Position numbers and translations under genes: made by a program. A model generated the notes under the pieces. The model saw only the letters and a program-made list of their open reading frames with translations. It was not told where the DNA came from and did no database searches. Positions 10,149 through 18,437 of a DNA stretch of 64,000 nt are shown here, in pieces. The DNA comes from Gammaproteobacteria bacterium (GTDB taxonomy: Bacteria; Pseudomonadota; Gammaproteobacteria; Thiohalomonadales; Thiohalomonadaceae), in assembly GCA_003252455.1 (NCBI GenBank), contig QKED01000109.1:1-64000 (forward strand). Direction: 5' to 3'. Numbering within the stretch: position 1 is the first letter of the stretch; the number at the start of each line of letters is the position of its first letter.

Positions 10149-11861
10149 TCACACGGCGAGACCGGGGTTGGCCTTGCTTAGTTTGATCTTCACGTTCTCG
10201 GTGTTCTGCACCTTGATGGTCTTCTTCTCGCGCAGGTAACCGGCGACGGCATCCCAGATGGGGGTCCCCTCAATGGGGGCCGCGACGCTGGCCCAACCGG
10301 CCACCACATACTCTTTGTCGGCCTCGATGGCCTTGCCGTTCAGCTCCATGTCGTTAATGCGCTGGCCCATGGGCGCCTCGGGGGTGATGGAGTAGCGCAT
10401 GCCACCGACACGCACCATATCGCCACCCTGCTGGTAGTAGGGATCGGGGTTGAAGATGTTGTCGGCGACGTCTTCGAGGATCTCCTTGATGCGCGCGCCG
10501 GTGAACTTGTTGCGCGTCACCGTGGGGTAGGTGATGGCGGTCTGGGTCATCAGGTGGTCGAAGGTAATCGCCTCACCGGGCAGCACCGAGACACCCCAGC
10601 GGAAGCCGGGGGAGAAGGCGATCTCGGCGTCTTGGGTCTCGATCAAGGCATCGACGATGAGCTGGTCGAAGGTGCCGTTGAAGTTGCCGCGACGGTAAAG
10701 TACGTCATCGGCCACCGCCAGCTCTTCGTTGAGTTTGGCGAGGAAGGGGGCGCGCACGTCGGTGATGAGCTGGGTCATTTCCGGATCGGCGGCGAGTAGT
10801 TCGGAGAAGACCGGCAGCAGCTTGAAGCGGAAGTCGCTCACCTTGCCGCCCTTGACGTCGAAGTCGAGCACGGAGAGGAACTTGCCGTTGGAGCCGGAGT
10901 TGATCACCAGGGTGGTGCCGCCGGGGTTCTTTACCGGCACGGCCTCGGGCACGCCGTCGTGGGTGTGGCCACCCATGATGGCGTCGATGCCGGTGACGCG
11001 GGAGGCCATCTTCAGGTCGACGTCCATGCCGTTGTGGGAGACGACCACCACCACTTGGGCGCCTTCGGCGCGGGCGGCGTCGACGGTCTCCTGCATCTCC
11101 TGGTCACGGATGCCGAAGGACCAGTCGGGGATCATGTAGCGCGGATTGGCGATGGGGGTGTAGGGGAAGGCCTGGCCGATCACGGCCACCGGCACGCCAT
11201 TCTGTTCGCGGATCACGTAGGGCTTGAAGACGTGTTCGCCCCACTCGTTGTCGACCACGTTTTGCGCCACGAATTCGATGGAGTCGGCGAAATCGTTCTC
11301 GATGATCTCCTTGACGCGCTCGGCGCCGTAGGTCATCTCCCAGTGCGGGGTCATGATGTCGACGCCGAGCAGCTTCTGCGCATCGACCATGTCCTGGGCA
11401 TTGGTCCAGAGGGCGGTGGCGGAGCCCTGCCAGGTATCGCCACCGTCGAGCAGCAGGGCACCGGGGCGACTCTCCTTGAGCTGTTTGACCAGGGTGCGCA
11501 GGTGGGCGAAGCCGCCCACCTTACCGTACTTGCGCGAGGCCTCGGCGAAGTCGAGGTAGGTGAGGGCATGGGCCTCACGGGTGCCCGGCTGGATGCCGTA
11601 ATGGGCCAACAGGGCCTTACCCACCAGGTGTGGAGGGTTGCCGTACATCGAGCCGATGCCCAGATTGATGCTCGGTTCGCGGAACCAGACCGGCAGCAGC
11701 TGCGCATGGCAGTCGGTGTAGTGGAGGAAGGAGACGTTGCCGAAGCGCGGCAGGTCGTAGGGATCGCTACCGGCGGCGGCACGGGCCACGCCCGGAAGGG
11801 CGAAGCCTGCGGCCGAGGCGGCGGCCAGGATCTGCATGAATTCGCGGCGGTTCATACTCAT
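10149..11861 (-). CDS. soxB: SoxB, thiosulfohydrolase of the Sox system
   Basis: This 570-residue protein belongs to the 5'-nucleotidase-like metallophosphatase family. In the Sox cycle SoxB hydrolyses the terminal sulfone from SoxY-bound cysteine S-sulfonate and releases sulfate in the periplasm. Residues 1-28 form a twin-arginine signal (MNRREFMQIL, then a hydrophobic stretch ending ARA). Metal-binding motifs are visible: HYTDCHAQL, DGGDTWQG and GGHTHDG, the expected di-manganese site pattern. The length is normal. The ATG at 11861 has AGAGGAA about 9 nt upstream; a second ATG two codons later is possible. It is the last gene of the soxKXAYZB run, after a 186-bp gap rich in hairpins. Confidence 0.97.
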   Translation of the reverse strand: MSMNRREFMQILAAASAAGFALPGVARAAAGSDPYDLPRFGNVSFLHYTDCHAQLLPVWFREPSINLGIGSMYGNPPHLVGKALLAHYGIQPGTREAHALTYLDFAEASRKYGKVGGFAHLRTLVKQLKESRPGALLLDGGDTWQGSATALWTNAQDMVDAQKLLGVDIMTPHWEMTYGAERVKEIIENDFADSIEFVAQNVVDNEWGEHVFKPYVIREQNGVPVAVIGQAFPYTPIANPRYMIPDWSFGIRDQEMQETVDAARAEGAQVVVVVSHNGMDVDLKMASRVTGIDAIMGGHTHDGVPEAVPVKNPGGTTLVINSGSNGKFLSVLDFDVKGGKVSDFRFKLLPVFSELLAADPEMTQLITDVRAPFLAKLNEELAVADDVLYRRGNFNGTFDQLIVDALIETQDAEIAFSPGFRWGVSVLPGEAITFDHLMTQTAITYPTVTRNKFTGARIKEILEDVADNIFNPDPYYQQGGDMVRVGGMRYSITPEAPMGQRINDMELNGKAIEADKEYVVAGWASVAAPIEGTPIWDAVAGYLREKKTIKVQNTENVKIKLSKANPGLAV

Positions 11862-11905
11862 CGCTCGGGTTCCTCTGCTGGTCGGTCGGGTAAAGGGGGC
11901 CCTGA

Positions 11906-12031
11906 TCCCCGAATCTCGGGGACCTCAGACAAGATTTACAAGGGGAATAAAGTCGCTCCACGAGCCCTCACGCCAGGGCGAGGGGGCTGGTGCAGCGACC
12001 TGCCCCGCTGGGGTCGGCGACCCTGGCGGGG
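11906..12031 (-). other. cluster of three intercistronic hairpins between soxZ and soxB
   Basis: Three inverted repeats follow the soxZ stop in transcript order. At 12003-12031 CCCCGCTGGGGT pairs imperfectly with ACCCTGGCGGGG. At 11952-11999 GTCGCT..AGCGAC, CAC..GTG and AGCCC..GGGCT form a long nested stem. At 11906-11922 TCCCCGA pairs with TCGGGGA. None is followed by a T tract. They may protect the upstream soxYZ message, or reduce read-through into soxB; that role is inferred. Confidence 0.6.
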
Positions 12032-12047
12032 AGGTCGAGGCGCGGCC

Positions 12048-12362
12048 TTACTTGACCACGACCTCGGCACTGTCGCTCTCGCCCATGTTATCGGTCCAGC
12101 TCAGGGCGACCTTGTCGCCCTCTTTGGCACCGGTAAAGGCGAAGGAGAGGTAGGGGTTCTTGGAGACGGAACCACCCCAGTAGGCATCCAGAACGCTGGT
12201 GCCATTCAGTGTGCACTTCACTTCTTGAATGAAGTGTGCGGGGATCTTCTCGCCGGTCTTTTTGTCCTTGCGCAGCCCGGTCTCCATCTCGTGTTTGATG
12301 AGGGCCTTGACGGTGGTGGTGTCACCGGAAAGGGATGCACGAATCTTGATTGAACCTGCCAT
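12048..12362 (-). CDS. soxZ: SoxZ, subunit of the sulfur-carrier complex SoxYZ
   Basis: This 104-residue protein has the SoxZ Ig-like fold pattern, starting MAGSIKIRASLSGD and containing the family segment ALIKHEMETGLRKD. SoxZ pairs with SoxY and supports the carrier arm on which sulfur intermediates ride in the periplasm. It has no signal peptide of its own, as usual for SoxZ, and is expected to be exported with Tat-targeted SoxY. It lies 43 bp after soxY in the same direction and is followed by a hairpin-rich gap before soxB. Confidence 0.95.
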   Translation of the reverse strand: MAGSIKIRASLSGDTTTVKALIKHEMETGLRKDKKTGEKIPAHFIQEVKCTLNGTSVLDAYWGGSVSKNPYLSFAFTGAKEGDKVALSWTDNMGESDSAEVVVK

Positions 12363-12405
12363 TGACTATCGTCCTCTTGAATCTTGAGTTTGCCAGGGCC
12401 AGGGC

Positions 12406-12870
12406 TTAACCGCCGCAACCACCGATGGTGACCTTGACCTCGGTAGAGGCCTTGTAGAGCTTGCCGCCGGCCTCGACCAGGGCAATCACGTTGGAGGTCT
12501 TGCCCATCTTCAGGCGGCAGCTGACGTCGGCCACGGTGTTGGAGGCGAGGTTGAACACGGCGGACAGGGGAGTGCCGTTACTCTCGACCAGCAGGCTGAT
12601 GGACTTGACGCCAGCCAGAGTGGAGGTGACCTGCACCGGGACCACCGCGCCGTTCTCGGCGATGGCGGGGGCCTTGATGCTGATCTCACCGCTCTCGGCG
12701 GCGCCGGCCAGGCCAGAGGCGGCACCGGCGGTGTCCTTGGCCTCGAAGGCCTCCTTGGGCCATGCGGCCAGGACACGGGTGGGGGCGAGCAGGCCGGCGC
12801 TGGCGGCGGCCACGAGAGCGCTGCCGGCCAGGCTGCGCTTGAGGAAGCTACGACGGGAGGAAGTCATCAT
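12406..12870 (-). CDS. soxY: SoxY, sulfur-carrier protein with C-terminal Cys arm
   Basis: This 154-residue protein carries a twin-arginine signal peptide (SSRRSFLKRSLAG, then a hydrophobic segment ending VLA) and ends in IGGCGG, the flexible swinging arm. The single cysteine there is the covalent attachment point for thiosulfate-derived sulfur during Sox catalysis. The body matches the SoxY Ig-like domain. It sits between soxA and soxZ, 35 bp after soxA, in the expected SoxYZ pairing. A functional product needs TatABC, encoded at 33.6-35.2 kb in this window. Confidence 0.96.
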   Translation of the reverse strand: MMTSSRRSFLKRSLAGSALVAAASAGLLAPTRVLAAWPKEAFEAKDTAGAASGLAGAAESGEISIKAPAIAENGAVVPVQVTSTLAGVKSISLLVESNGTPLSAVFNLASNTVADVSCRLKMGKTSNVIALVEAGGKLYKASTEVKVTIGGCGG

Positions 12871-12905
12871 TGAATGTTATCTCCAGTTCGACGGATGGAA
12901 CGGGT

Positions 12906-13739
12906 TTACTGACGGGCACCGGGGCCGTTGACCGGGATCCCGTTGCTCATGTAGGTCAGGAAGTACTCCAGGTTACGGTACTCTTCGCTTTGGGCAGGGA
13001 ATGCCTTGGCACGCACCTGCTCGTTGCAACCACCGAAGCGGCGGTGCAGGGTACCCAGCTCACCCCAGTTGGAGCGGTAGACCGGCCAGTGGGTGGTATG
13101 ACCCAGGGCAGGGCTCAGGCGGTCAGCGCGCAGCATCTTACCCGAGTACTGCATGTGACAGGTGGAGCAGGCGAAGTTCAGCTGACCACGGCGGGCAAAG
13201 TAGAAGTGCTTGCCGGACTCGTAGGCGGCCAGGGCGTCGGCGTCACCCTCGGGCACGATCACGTTGGTGGGATTACCGCGAGAGGTGAAGGCCATATAGG
13301 CGAGCAGCGAGGCGATGGCGCCTTTTTTGTAGCCGAGGGCCTTCTCGCCGTTGGCCTCGCGGCACTCGTTGATGGCCAGGGGCAGGGTCAGCACGCGCTT
13401 CTTCTCAGCGTCCCACTTGGGGTAGTTCTGGCTGATGCCGATACCGCCGTTCTCGAAGCAGTCGGCGTAGCCCTTGCCGTTGGCGAAGGGGGTCTCGAAC
13501 ATCTGCTGCCCCTCTTCGATCATCGGCTCATAGGGGGGGAACTCTTCGATCGCCTCCCAGTTGGCACGACGGTCTTCGTCGATGGCATAGACGCCGTTGG
13601 CGTACTCGTTGATGTCGGTGACCTCCTCAAAACGCTCTTTGAAGAACTTGTGGTAGGTCTCGAGGTCCTCGGCCGGGGTGGCCTGGGCGCTGAGCGGCAG
13701 CAGTGCGGCAACCGCCAGGGACAGGATCTGTTTCTTCAT
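12906..13739 (-). CDS. soxA: SoxA, cytochrome c subunit of SoxAX, single-haem type
   Basis: This is a 277-residue Sec-exported c-type cytochrome; the signal peptide ends SAQA near residue 20. SoxAX joins thiosulfate to the SoxY cysteine oxidatively. Only one haem motif, CSTCH at 191-195, is present. Where di-haem SoxA proteins have their first CxxCH this one has only Cys94, probably disulfide-bonded to Cys126. Cys238, in FGGCNEQ, is the expected haem-ligating, persulfide-modified active-site cysteine. It is thus a mono-haem SoxA. It lies 30 bp after soxX and 35 bp before soxY. Confidence 0.95.
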   Translation of the reverse strand: MKKQILSLAVAALLPLSAQATPAEDLETYHKFFKERFEEVTDINEYANGVYAIDEDRRANWEAIEEFPPYEPMIEEGQQMFETPFANGKGYADCFENGGIGISQNYPKWDAEKKRVLTLPLAINECREANGEKALGYKKGAIASLLAYMAFTSRGNPTNVIVPEGDADALAAYESGKHFYFARRGQLNFACSTCHMQYSGKMLRADRLSPALGHTTHWPVYRSNWGELGTLHRRFGGCNEQVRAKAFPAQSEEYRNLEYFLTYMSNGIPVNGPGARQ

Positions 13740-13769
13740 ATTAGAACTCCTCGGAAAGCTGGCGGTGGA

Positions 13770-14123
13770 TTAGAGCGTCCAGATGTACTCGACCACGGCG
13801 TCGATCTCGCTATCGCTCAGGACCTTGTGACGACCGAAGGGAGGCATTGCGGAGTCGGGGTTGGCCACAGTGGAGTCGTAGATCTGCTCACGCAGCTTCT
13901 CTTTACTGTCGAAGCGCGACTGGATCGCCAGCAGGGGCGGGCCGATGGTACCGGCGCTATCGCCGCCGAGGATCATGTGGCAAGCGAGGCAGTTGCCTTT
14001 CTTGCGGTCGAAGGCGAGCTCTTGGCCCTTGTCGAGGGTCGCCTGGTCTGCGGCCAGGACGGGGGCGGCGACACTACCGAGTAGCACGGCGGCGGCCAGG
14101 GTCTTGCTTACTGCACGAATCAT
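13770..14123 (-). CDS. soxX: SoxX, cytochrome c subunit of SoxAX
   Basis: This 117-residue mono-haem cytochrome has a signal peptide ending VLAA near residue 25, the haem-binding motif CLACH at 45-49 and a likely axial methionine in SAMPPFGRH near 92. SoxX takes electrons from the SoxA active site and passes them toward the respiratory chain. It starts just 10 bp after soxK ends, and soxA follows. The length is typical of the small SoxX form. Confidence 0.95.
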   Translation of the reverse strand: MIRAVSKTLAAAVLLGSVAAPVLAADQATLDKGQELAFDRKKGNCLACHMILGGDSAGTIGPPLLAIQSRFDSKEKLREQIYDSTVANPDSAMPPFGRHKVLSDSEIDAVVEYIWTL

Positions 14124-14133
14124 GCTTGACTCC

Positions 14134-14451
14134 TCAATTCTGAAGATAAGAGGGGCTACCGGCGTCTTTCTCCGCCTCGGCCTGCTTCAGACCCAGCTCA
14201 CTCTGGGCCTTGGCGGACATAGCCAGCTTCATCGCCTTCTCCATGTCGCCGGCCTTGGCGGCCTCGGCGGCCTTGGTAAGCATGTCGCCCACGTCACGCC
14301 ACTCGCCACCGGCGGCTGCAGCCGCTTTTTGTGCGGTCAGCGCCTGGGCCAGCACATCGTCGTACGTCTCTTGGCCGCTGGCGGCAACCCCGTTGCCGGC
14401 GCAGCCCGCGATCAGCCCGAGGATACTCAGGCTGGCAAGGAAGTTACGCAT
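14134..14451 (-). CDS. soxK: SoxK / SoxXA-binding-protein-like lipoprotein
   Basis: This 105-residue protein has a lipoprotein signal (ILGLIAGC, Cys17) and a predicted helical alanine/lysine-rich body with MEKAMKLAMSAKAQSELG. It resembles SoxK/SAXB, the small subunit found with SoxXA in sulfur-oxidising Chromatiaceae, where it strengthens the SoxA-SoxX association. The start has a strong AAGGAGGA. It is the first gene of the sox unit, so the promoter should lie in the 245-bp gap before it. The call rests on position, size and lipobox more than on strong residue conservation. Confidence 0.8.
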   Translation of the reverse strand: MRNFLASLSILGLIAGCAGNGVAASGQETYDDVLAQALTAQKAAAAAGGEWRDVGDMLTKAAEAAKAGDMEKAMKLAMSAKAQSELGLKQAEAEKDAGSPSYLQN

Positions 14452-14552
14452 CGTTCTCCTCCTTCTCTCTTGATTATTTGTACTGTTCGCTGAAGCTCGA
14501 TTCAGTCTTTGAAGTATGGAAGCTGCCGGGCAAGGGAAAAATTGGGATCTTT

Positions 14553-14579
14553 ACCCTATCACCTTAGGGTTTACCCTAA
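14553..14579. promoter_or_regulatory. three ACCCTA half-sites, candidate activator sites for the sox promoter
   Basis: ACCCTA occurs at 14553-14558 and 14573-14578, and its complement TAGGGT at 14565-14570. The last two form a palindrome, TTAGGGT-TT-ACCCTAA (14564-14579). The cluster lies 100-130 bp upstream of soxK, in the gap after the response-regulator gene. It is the best candidate for that regulator's operator. The evidence is symmetry and location only. Confidence 0.5.
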
Positions 14580-14696
14580 TGGTCCACTCGGACATCACTC
14601 CCGACCCCATCCTAACCCCACGTAGGGGAATTTCGATAGGTCTTGGGTAAATTGTTTGTGATATCTACCGTGCTGGACAGATGGCATTGAAAGCCC

Positions 14697-15362
14697 CTAA
14701 CCCGGATGAGACGAGTATCCAGGCGCCAACTCGGGGTGTGCCTGGCGCAGACTCACCACCATGCGCACCAACTGCGAGAGGGAGCTGGCTTGGAGCTTGT
14801 CCATCACCCGTGCACGGTGCGCCTCGACGGTCTTCAGACTCACCCCCAGCTCGCGACTGATGACCTTGTTCGCGGCCCCCTCCACCACCCACTGCAACAC
14901 CTCCAGCTCGCGCGGGGTGAGGGTGTTGTAGCGTTCGTACCAGTGCTCCAACTGCGCTTCGTCGCAGCGGCGGCGGCGGTCCTGCTCGATAGCGCGCTGT
15001 ACGGCGTCGAGCAGCACCTGGTCGTTGAACGGCTTTTCGATGAAGTCCATCGCCCCGGCCTTGAGTGCACGCACCGCCATGGGCACATCGGCGTGGCCGG
15101 AGATGAATAGGATCGGCATCCGGCAGCCGCGCTGATTGAGCATCCCCTGCAGCTCCAGGCCGCTCATGCCAGGCATACGGATATCGAGGATCAGGCAGCC
15201 AGGCTGACTGGTACCCGGGCAGTTGGCCAGAAAGCTGTCGGCGGAGGGGTAGACGAGGGCCTGCAGGCCGACGCTGCGCATGAGAAAGGAGAGGGAGTCG
15301 CGCACCGCCTCATCGTCATCGACGATGAATACGATGGGATCGGGGGTCTGCTTGGTGGCCAT
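14697..15362 (-). CDS. FixJ/TtrR-family response regulator
   Basis: This 221-residue protein has an N-terminal receiver domain (acidic triad in VDDDEAV, phospho-acceptor Asp60 in LILDIRMPG, Lys110 in DFIEKPF) and a C-terminal LuxR-type helix-turn-helix (LTPRELEVLQWVVEG and SLKTVEAHRARVMDK). This is the FixJ/TtrR/TodT arrangement. It follows its likely kinase by 34 bp, and the sox genes start 245 bp downstream in the same direction. It is therefore the probable transcriptional activator of thiosulfate oxidation; this is inferred from position. The Pro-rich, Gly-rich tail is not conserved in the family. Confidence 0.93.
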   Translation of the reverse strand: MATKQTPDPIVFIVDDDEAVRDSLSFLMRSVGLQALVYPSADSFLANCPGTSQPGCLILDIRMPGMSGLELQGMLNQRGCRMPILFISGHADVPMAVRALKAGAMDFIEKPFNDQVLLDAVQRAIEQDRRRRCDEAQLEHWYERYNTLTPRELEVLQWVVEGAANKVISRELGVSLKTVEAHRARVMDKLQASSLSQLVRMVVSLRQAHPELAPGYSSHPG

Positions 15363-15396
15363 GATGCGTCGGGTGCACGGGTGCGAAGGCCGTGCC

Positions 15397-17520
15397 TCAC
15401 CCCTCCTCTAGCGGTAGTTGAATGATGAAGCGGCTGCCTTGCTCCACCTCGGTGGTGGCGGTGAGCGTACCGCCGTGTGCCTCGATGATGCCGCGACTGA
15501 TGGAGAGCCCGAGGCCCATGCCGTTGGGCTTGGTCGTAATGAAGGGTTCGAACAGGCGGGCAAACAGTGCCTCCTGGATACCATGCCCCCAGTCTTGCAC
15601 CTCCATCCACAGGGCGCCGTTGCTGGCGTAGGCGCGAATGCGCAGGCGACGGCGTTCGGTGGGGAGTCCCTGCATCGCCTCCATGGCATTGCGTGTGAGG
15701 TTGAGTAACACCTGTTCCAGTTGGATCTCATGCGCCATGACGCTGGGGCAGGGCTCCTTGAGTTCGAGCTGGATGGCGATCCCGGCGCGCCGCAGCTCGG
15801 GTTGGAGGAACTGTACCAGGTTGCGCACCAGGCGCTCGACCGCCACCCGTTGCAGCTCGGGGCGCTCTTTACGGATGAAGCGGCGCAGCTGACGGATGAT
15901 CTCCCCGGCACGCTCGGCCTGACTGGCGACCCGCTCCATGGCGTCGCGCAGCGCCTCGCGCTGCAGGTCGTCGCGCGCGAGCATGCGGATACTGCCGTGG
16001 GCGTAGTTACTGATGGCGGCGAGGGGCTGGTTGAGCTCGTGGGCGATGCCCGAGGCCATCTCTCCCATGGTGCTCAGACGCGCCACATGGGCCAGCTCGA
16101 TCTGGTGCTGACGCGCCTCCTCGGCGGCGCGTTTGCGTTCGGTGATATCGCGAAACACCACCACCGCACCATGCACGCCGCCGTGTTCGTCGCGGATCGG
16201 GTTGGTGGAGTACTCCACCGGGAAGCTGGTGCCGTCGCGACGCCAGAAGATGTCGTCCTCCACGAAGCGCGGCACGTTGTCGCGAAAGGTGTGGTAGACC
16301 GGGCACTCGGCCCCGGGGTGTGCGGTGCCGTCGGCGCGGGTGTGGTGTAGCAGCTCGTGCTGGTTGTGGCCGATCAGCTCCTCGGTGCCCCAGCCGGTCA
16401 TGCGCTGCATGGCGGCGTTGACGAAGGTGGAGTTGCCCTTCAGGTCGACACCGTAGATGCCATCGCCCACCGAGTTGAGGATCAGCTCGTGCTGCTGCTC
16501 CAGGCGCGCCTTGGCCTGGGCCAGGGCGCGGTTGAGGCGCCACACCCAGGTGGTCATCCCGCCCATGGCGAGGAGGATCCCCAGGCCACTGACCAACCAG
16601 GCCCAGTAGCGGTGGGCCACATCGATTAGGGTGAAGCGTCCACTGTACTGGTAGGGCGGCAGTTGCAGCTCCTGCAGTAGGTCGTGCACCGGCTGGTAGT
16701 CGAGGGGGATGGTCCAGCCGGCGTAGCCACCGTGTTGCGCAGCGGGGTCGTCACTGGGCATCTCCGCCAGCGCCACCGCCACCCGGCTGGCGAGCAGGTT
16801 ACTGGTGTGGCGCACCTTGCTGAAGGGCCACTCGGGGTAGAGGCGGGTACTGCATTTGTAGGGGTAATTTTCGTCGTGGTGCGGGTTGAGGATGCGGAAC
16901 TCGTCGAGGCTGATGGTCCCCTCACTGGCCATCCGCTCTAGGATGTCGGTGCGCACGGTACCGGCGTCCACCAGGCCGTCGCGCACGGCAATCACCACCT
17001 TGTCGTGGGTGCCGGCGAAGGAGAGGTCGAAGAAGTCCCGATAGGGGTTGATCTGCTCCGCCTTGAACTCACGCAGGGCCATGAGGAAGCCGCCCAAGGA
17101 GGTCTCATCCACCGCCATGAAGGTGGCGTTGACCAGGTCGCGCAGCTCGTTCAGGTCATAGCGCTCGGCACGGGCGAAGATCACCCCGCCGAAGGTGTTG
17201 TAATTGCGGTTGCCGGTGGCCTTCTGCAGGGTGGCGATGCGCGAGACCCGATGGCGCACCTCTAGATTCACATAGATGGCCGGATTGACCAGGATGAAGT
17301 CCACCTGCCCCTCGGCCACCGCCTCGTCCACCCGCTGGAAGTCGAGCGGGACGATGCTGAAGTGGTTGTCCGGCAGGCGCCGCGAGAGGTAGTCGGCGGT
17401 GGCATCCCACAGGGTGTGGGCCGTCTCGTCGCCGCGATGGGAGAGCACACCGATGCTCACCTCGTCACCACAGGCCGCTCCAGCCACGGCGCACAGCAGG
17501 ACCAAGAGCCCAGCGCGCAT
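15397..17520 (-). CDS. TtrS-like sensor histidine kinase: PhnD-like periplasmic domain, PAS, HisKA, HATPase
   Basis: I chose the ATG at 17520 (707 residues) because a signal peptide (MRAGLLVLLCAVAGAACG) starts there; the frame stays open upstream to 17787. A PhnD-like binding domain follows at about 20-290 (ISIGVLSHRG-type start, FILVNPAIYVNLE). A membrane helix lies near 305-327. A PAS domain spans about 350-470 and retains DITERKR. HisKA has the phospho-acceptor in IAHELNQPL near 491, and the ATPase domain shows NLTRNAMEA and GMGLGLSISRGII. This is the order seen in TtrS, the tetrathionate sensor, plus a PAS. Next to sox, thiosulfate, tetrathionate or a related oxyanion is the natural guess for the signal. 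Confidence 0.9.
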   Translation of the reverse strand: MRAGLLVLLCAVAGAACGDEVSIGVLSHRGDETAHTLWDATADYLSRRLPDNHFSIVPLDFQRVDEAVAEGQVDFILVNPAIYVNLEVRHRVSRIATLQKATGNRNYNTFGGVIFARAERYDLNELRDLVNATFMAVDETSLGGFLMALREFKAEQINPYRDFFDLSFAGTHDKVVIAVRDGLVDAGTVRTDILERMASEGTISLDEFRILNPHHDENYPYKCSTRLYPEWPFSKVRHTSNLLASRVAVALAEMPSDDPAAQHGGYAGWTIPLDYQPVHDLLQELQLPPYQYSGRFTLIDVAHRYWAWLVSGLGILLAMGGMTTWVWRLNRALAQAKARLEQQHELILNSVGDGIYGVDLKGNSTFVNAAMQRMTGWGTEELIGHNQHELLHHTRADGTAHPGAECPVYHTFRDNVPRFVEDDIFWRRDGTSFPVEYSTNPIRDEHGGVHGAVVVFRDITERKRAAEEARQHQIELAHVARLSTMGEMASGIAHELNQPLAAISNYAHGSIRMLARDDLQREALRDAMERVASQAERAGEIIRQLRRFIRKERPELQRVAVERLVRNLVQFLQPELRRAGIAIQLELKEPCPSVMAHEIQLEQVLLNLTRNAMEAMQGLPTERRRLRIRAYASNGALWMEVQDWGHGIQEALFARLFEPFITTKPNGMGLGLSISRGIIEAHGGTLTATTEVEQGSRFIIQLPLEEG

Positions 17521-17933
17521 CGAGGCCCATCGCTTGTTCGAGTCTGCCTTGGCCAGCCGCACACACCCTCCCATCGCGTGATCGTAACATCTGGATACTA
17601 CTCCAGGCACAGGCCCGCACCCAAGTTGGTCTTGGTGCGATCGACCTCTCGCGACGTACGCCACCACGCCAAGCCTCCAGGGTAGTCGAGCCGCACGCTG
17701 AGCAGGTACGGAAGATCGATGCATCCGGCAGGCCGATCGTCGGACAGCCGGCGTAGACGCGTTAAGCGTCGCGGATACCACCATCAATTCAATCTGTTAG
17801 CCTAGGCCATAACATTCTGCTATGCGTGGCCATCGGCCCTGGGCGATAGACCTTTGTCGGCACCAATGGTAGATTTCTGCGGTTTTGCGCGAAAAACTCG
17901 CGCGCAAGGGCCTGTCCACCTTGGGGGTTTAGC
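17521..17933. other. divergent intergenic region, about 410 bp
   Basis: This separates the sensor kinase (minus) from the next plus-strand gene. The kinase reading frame stays open through part of it (to 17787), but without a good ribosome binding site or recognisable content. It should hold both divergent promoters. I see no clear motif or terminator. Confidence 0.5.
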
Positions 17934-18437
17934 ATGAAATTCGACGTCAGTGAGCACGAGCGCAAGGCCGCACGCATCCCGCACGAGATCTTCCTCGTCA
18001 ACCTGATCACCAACCATATCCTCATCTTTGTCGCCATGCTCGGTCTGGCCCGCGACAACCCCATGCTGCTGCTCATCACCCCGGTCGTCTCGCTGGTGGT
18101 CCTCACCTACCTGCTACTGCGTGGGCGCAAGGCCAAGCTGGTCGACCCCTGGTTCGTCAATGTCCACTGGCAGCTCTGCGTACGCCGCAGCCTCACCTTC
18201 ATCGGCATGCTCGGGTTGATGGCGCTGGTGATCCTGGCCGTGGTGATCATCTCTGGTGGCCACCCCCGTCCGCACCACTACGCCATCGGTGGGGTCGGCA
18301 TCCTGCCCACCATGATTACCGTCCTGGTGCTCATCGTCATGGAGTCCGACGCCATGCATCAGGCACGCAACGGCATCCTGCCCAAGCGCATGTACGAGCG
18401 CTTCCCCAACCCCAACGCCAAACAGCTCGAAGAGTAA
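17934..18437 (+). CDS. uncharacterised membrane protein
   Basis: This 167-residue protein has about four hydrophobic helices: NLITNHILIFVAMLGLA, LLLITPVVSLVVLTYLL, LTFIGMLGLMALVILAVVII and IGGVGILPTMITVLVLIVM. The N-terminus is charged and the tail ends in charged and polar residues. A run of five G lies just upstream of the ATG. It overlaps the next gene by one base (TAATG), so the two are surely co-expressed. I do not recognise a named family. Its place between sox and cco genes hints at a respiratory or sulfur context, no more. Confidence 0.75.
   Translation: MKFDVSEHERKAARIPHEIFLVNLITNHILIFVAMLGLARDNPMLLLITPVVSLVVLTYLLLRGRKAKLVDPWFVNVHWQLCVRRSLTFIGMLGLMALVILAVVIISGGHPRPHHYAIGGVGILPTMITVLVLIVMESDAMHQARNGILPKRMYERFPNPNAKQLEE

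Noticed and set aside
12870-14084. Long open frame on the plus strand opposite soxA and soxX
   Set aside because: It is a mirror of GC-rich codons in soxX-soxA, has low-complexity Gly/Val/Leu-rich content and no domain, while the minus strand has clear haem motifs.
17521-17787. N-terminal extension of the sensor kinase
   Set aside because: The segment has no ribosome binding site and would put a non-hydrophobic stretch before the clear signal peptide that starts at 17520.
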